Source: DATIUV01 sp049322755
Lineage (GTDB): Bacteria > Pseudomonadota > Gammaproteobacteria > Burkholderiales > UBA6910
Length of the DNA stretch: 7,561 nt
Assembly (NCBI GenBank): GCA_049322755.1
Contig: JBMOQX010000028.1
Span: 1-7,561, forward strand
Direction of reading: 5' to 3'
Shown here: positions 5,605 to 7,561 of the stretch, piece after piece
Numbering within the stretch: position 1 is the first letter of the stretch
Layout: every line of letters starts with the position of its first letter
Program-made: the position numbers and the translations under genes
The notes under the pieces: model-generated
Told to the model about the DNA's origin: nothing
What the model saw: only the letters and a program-made list of their open reading frames with translations
The model's database searches: none

Positions 5605-6105
5605 GTTGGTGCCCAGTGCCCGCATCACGCGATCGGTAATGTCGATCTTGTTGTCGACGTAGACGGCCTGCTCGATGATGAGGTCGAATTTCTCCGCCTT
5701 GGCAATCTCCTGGATCGCCTTGCGTGCGCGTTCCTGAATCTGCCCCAGTTCTTCGTTGCGGCGCAGGTTGAGGTCTTCGCGAAACTCGCGTCCCTGGCGC
5801 TGCAGATCGCGGTTGAGGTTGCCCAGATCGCGCTCCTTGGCCTTGCGCTCGCTGTCGGACATGGTCACGCCGTCCTTGTCGAGTTGCGTCTGCAGGTCGC
5901 GCGCCTGCTTGGCGAGTTTCTGCAATTCCTGGTCGCGCGCAGCAAATTCGCGCTCGAGTTTCTTTTGCGCGGCGACCGACAGCGGCGCTTCGCGCAGCAG
6001 ACGTTCGGTGTTGACGAAACCGATCTTGGTGTCGGCCAGAACAGGGGCGGCCGCAAAAACGGACGCCAGCATCATGGAAACTGCGAACTGCTTGAATTTC
6101 ATCAT
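5596..6105 (-). CDS. skp: periplasmic chaperone Skp/OmpH
   Basis: Skp is a trimeric periplasmic chaperone that holds unfolded outer-membrane proteins between the Sec translocon and the BAM complex. The 169-residue precursor has a clear signal peptide: a short Lys-containing N-terminus, a hydrophobic core and V-L-A before the likely cut between A24 and D25. The mature protein opens with K-I-G-F-V-N-T-E-R-L-L, the small body strand of the family. A long charged coiled-coil stretch (about 45-135, rich in Lys, Arg, Glu, Gln and Leu) follows, forming the tentacle arms, and then a final I-D-I-T strand region. It lies 25 bases after bamA and 17 before lpxD, as in E. coli. GGAG at 6115-6112 sits six bases before the ATG at 6105; the next codon is also ATG and could serve as start. 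Sequence similarity in this family is low, so the call rests on fold pattern and gene order together. Confidence 0.94.
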   Translation of the reverse strand: MMKFKQFAVSMMLASVFAAAPVLADTKIGFVNTERLLREAPLSVAAQKKLEREFAARDQELQKLAKQARDLQTQLDKDGVTMSDSERKAKERDLGNLNRDLQRQGREFREDLNLRRNEELGQIQERARKAIQEIAKAEKFDLIIEQAVYVDNKIDITDRVMRALGTNAR

Positions 6106-6111
6106 CGAATA

Positions 6112-6115
6112 CTCC
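6112..6115 (-). promoter_or_regulatory. ribosome binding site of skp
   Basis: GGAG on the minus strand stands six bases before the first of two adjacent ATG codons (6105 and 6102) in the bamA-skp gap. The spacing favours the first slightly but does not exclude the second. No promoter-like -10/-35 pair is evident in this 25-base gap. Confidence 0.6.
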
Positions 6116-6130
6116 GGTAACGGCTAACCC

Positions 6131-7561
6131 TCAGAACGTACTGCCGAGGGTGAATTGGAACACTTCGGCCTTGTCGCCATCCTTCTTGACAATCGGCTGC
6201 GCCAGGCTGAATTTGAGCGGACCGAGCGGCGAAACCCACAACACCGCCACCCCGGCCGAATAGCGCAAGTCCCCAAACGCAAAGTTCTGGTACAGGTTGT
6301 TGGCGTCATTGGGTCCGAAAGTGGCGCCCACATCGATGAAGGTGGACATGCGCAGGGACTGGTCATCCTTGAGTCCCGGCAGCGGGAAGAAGAGTTCCGC
6401 ATTGCCGACCACGCGCTTGTCGCCTCCCAGCACATTGCCGTTGATATCCTTGGGCCCCAGAGTGCCGTTGTAAAAGCCGCGTACCGAGCTGGTGCCGCCC
6501 GCATAGAAATTCTTGAAGAACGGCAGCGGCTTGCCGGACAGCCCGCCGCCGATCCCCACTTCGCCGTTCAGCATGAGAGTGAAATCCTTGCCCAGGGGGA
6601 AGTAATGCTGATGCTGGAACGACAGTTTGTAATATTGCAGGCTGCCTACGGGCGTGCCGACTTCAGCCGCCACCCGCTGCATCAGGCCCTTGGTCGGAAA
6701 CAGAAAGCTGTTGCGGGTATCGCGCGCCCAGGCGGTATCGAGGCGCAGCGTGTCGTTGTCGTTGCCGAACTCATCGACGAATAATTTGTACTGCGTCGGG
6801 GCAGTCAGAGGATCGATGGTCAGCGAGGTCTGCTCGTAGGTCAGGCCGAACGAGATGAAGTCGCGCTCGTTGACCGGCAGGCCGAAGCGCACGCCGGCGC
6901 CGAGAGTGGACGTCTTGTAATCGCCGACGTTGGATAGCCGGCTCGCATCGACGTCGCGCCGGTACAGGTCGTAGCCCAGGCTGATGCCGTCGATGGTGTA
7001 GTAGGGGTTGGTGAACGACAGCGCATACACGGTGTTGACGCTGCCCGAGTTGATCTGCGCCGACAGCCGGTTGCCGGTGCCGAACACGTTGTTCTGCGAC
7101 ACCGAACCCGACAGCACCAGGCCCTCGGAGGAGGAGAAACCGGCACCCAGCATGACGTTGCCGGTCGATTTCTCGGCCACGCTGACGTTGACATCGACCT
7201 GATCGGTGGTGCCCGGCACGCTCGGCGTCTCGATGTTGACTTCGTTAAAGAAGCCAAGGCGATTCAGGCGGTCGCGCGAGCGGTTGATCTTTTCGGCGTC
7301 GTAGTACGCGCCTTCCATCTGTCGGATTTCGCGGCGCACCACTTCGTCGCGCGTCTTGGTGTTGCCCGCGACGTTGACGCGGTTCACATACACGCGGCGA
7401 CCGGGATCGACAAACAGGGTGAAAGCGACCGTAGCCTTGTCCTTGTCGAGTTCGGGCACGGCATTGACGTTGGCGAAGGCATAGCCGTCGTTGCCGAGAC
7501 GCTCGCCGATCTTCTTGGTCGTTTCGGTGAGGCGGTCGCGCACGAAGATTTCGCCCGGCTT
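6131..7561 (-). CDS. bamA: outer membrane protein assembly factor BamA, 5'-truncated
   Basis: BamA is the Omp85-family core of the BAM complex, which folds and inserts beta-barrel proteins into the outer membrane. The last 476 residues are present; the start and the first POTRA domains lie beyond the right edge. The frame is open to the window end, and the GTG at 7543 is an internal valine, not a start. The visible part begins inside POTRA4 (G-Y-A-F-A-N-V near residues 26-32) and continues with POTRA5 (about 56-131, including R-R-E-I-R-Q-M-E-G-A and R-L-N-R-L-G-F-F). The 16-strand barrel runs from about 135. The conserved V-R-G-F motif of loop 6 is at residues 360-363 and G-D-K-A-E-x-F-Q-F lies near the end. 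The last residue is Phe, as expected of a barrel recognised by BAM. Loop 6 is much shorter than in E. coli and lacks its cysteine pair. The gene heads the part of the operon seen here; its promoter is outside. Confidence 0.97.
   Translation of the reverse strand, partial: KPGEIFVRDRLTETTKKIGERLGNDGYAFANVNAVPELDKDKATVAFTLFVDPGRRVYVNRVNVAGNTKTRDEVVRREIRQMEGAYYDAEKINRSRDRLNRLGFFNEVNIETPSVPGTTDQVDVNVSVAEKSTGNVMLGAGFSSSEGLVLSGSVSQNNVFGTGNRLSAQINSGSVNTVYALSFTNPYYTIDGISLGYDLYRRDVDASRLSNVGDYKTSTLGAGVRFGLPVNERDFISFGLTYEQTSLTIDPLTAPTQYKLFVDEFGNDNDTLRLDTAWARDTRNSFLFPTKGLMQRVAAEVGTPVGSLQYYKLSFQHQHYFPLGKDFTLMLNGEVGIGGGLSGKPLPFFKNFYAGGTSSVRGFYNGTLGPKDINGNVLGGDKRVVGNAELFFPLPGLKDDQSLRMSTFIDVGATFGPNDANNLYQNFAFGDLRYSAGVAVLWVSPLGPLKFSLAQPIVKKDGDKAEVFQFTLGSTF

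Noticed and set aside
4577..5662. Long plus-strand open frame opposite lpxD with repetitive A-D/G-A-D sequence
   Set aside because: The repetitive look is the reverse complement of the LpxD hexapeptide repeats, not an independent repeat protein.
6106..6130. Possible internal promoter or terminator between bamA and skp
   Set aside because: The 25 bases hold a ribosome binding site but no -10/-35 pair, no stable stem and no T-run.
7541..7543. GTG as a possible start of a short barrel-only Omp85 protein
   Set aside because: The frame continues upstream to the window edge, and the residues around it are the typical interior of POTRA4, so the gene is simply cut by the window.

Overview
This GC-rich window reads as ordinary chromosome of a Gram-negative proteobacterium, most likely a betaproteobacterium. 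The protein sequences (LpxA with an F-N-T-G-T segment, a BamA barrel close to the E. coli one, and the lpxB-rnhB pair) and the small CopD-type membrane protein after rnhB suggest this, but the genus cannot be named from sequence reading alone. No RNA genes, insertion sequences, CRISPR arrays, integrase genes or compositional islands were seen.

Layout. Positions 1-1059 hold two plus-strand genes: the 3' two thirds of a FemAB/GNAT-like protein of the COG3146 type, then a small thioredoxin-fold protein with a C-S-S-C motif, joined by a one-base stop/start overlap. A 71-base convergent gap (1060-1130) follows, with short GC-rich hairpins but no T-run. From 1131 to the right edge everything is on the minus strand. 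In transcription order (right to left) it is bamA (5' end outside the window), skp, lpxD, fabZ, lpxA, lpxB, rnhB and a CopD-family membrane protein gene.

The minus-strand cluster is the classical outer-membrane biogenesis operon. BamA inserts beta-barrel proteins into the outer membrane and Skp chaperones those proteins across the periplasm. LpxA, LpxD and LpxB carry out three of the early steps of lipid A synthesis. FabZ supplies fatty acid synthesis and competes with LpxA and LpxD for 3-hydroxyacyl-ACP. RnhB (RNase HII) is the usual hitch-hiker behind lpxB. In E. coli rnhB is followed by dnaE; here a four-helix CopD-like protein takes that place and appears to end the operon. From lpxD to rnhB the genes overlap or abut by a few bases, which suggests translational coupling. 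bamA/skp, skp/lpxD and rnhB/copD have short gaps of 25, 17 and 12 bases.

No undescribed system is evident. The points most worth a second look are an isoleucine at the acyl-chain 'ruler' position of LpxA, which predicts a short (about C10) 3-hydroxyacyl chain on lipid A; a hairpin followed by five T's exactly at the skp/lpxD junction, which could attenuate transcription inside the operon; and the C-S-S-C thioredoxin-like protein coupled to the COG3146 gene.
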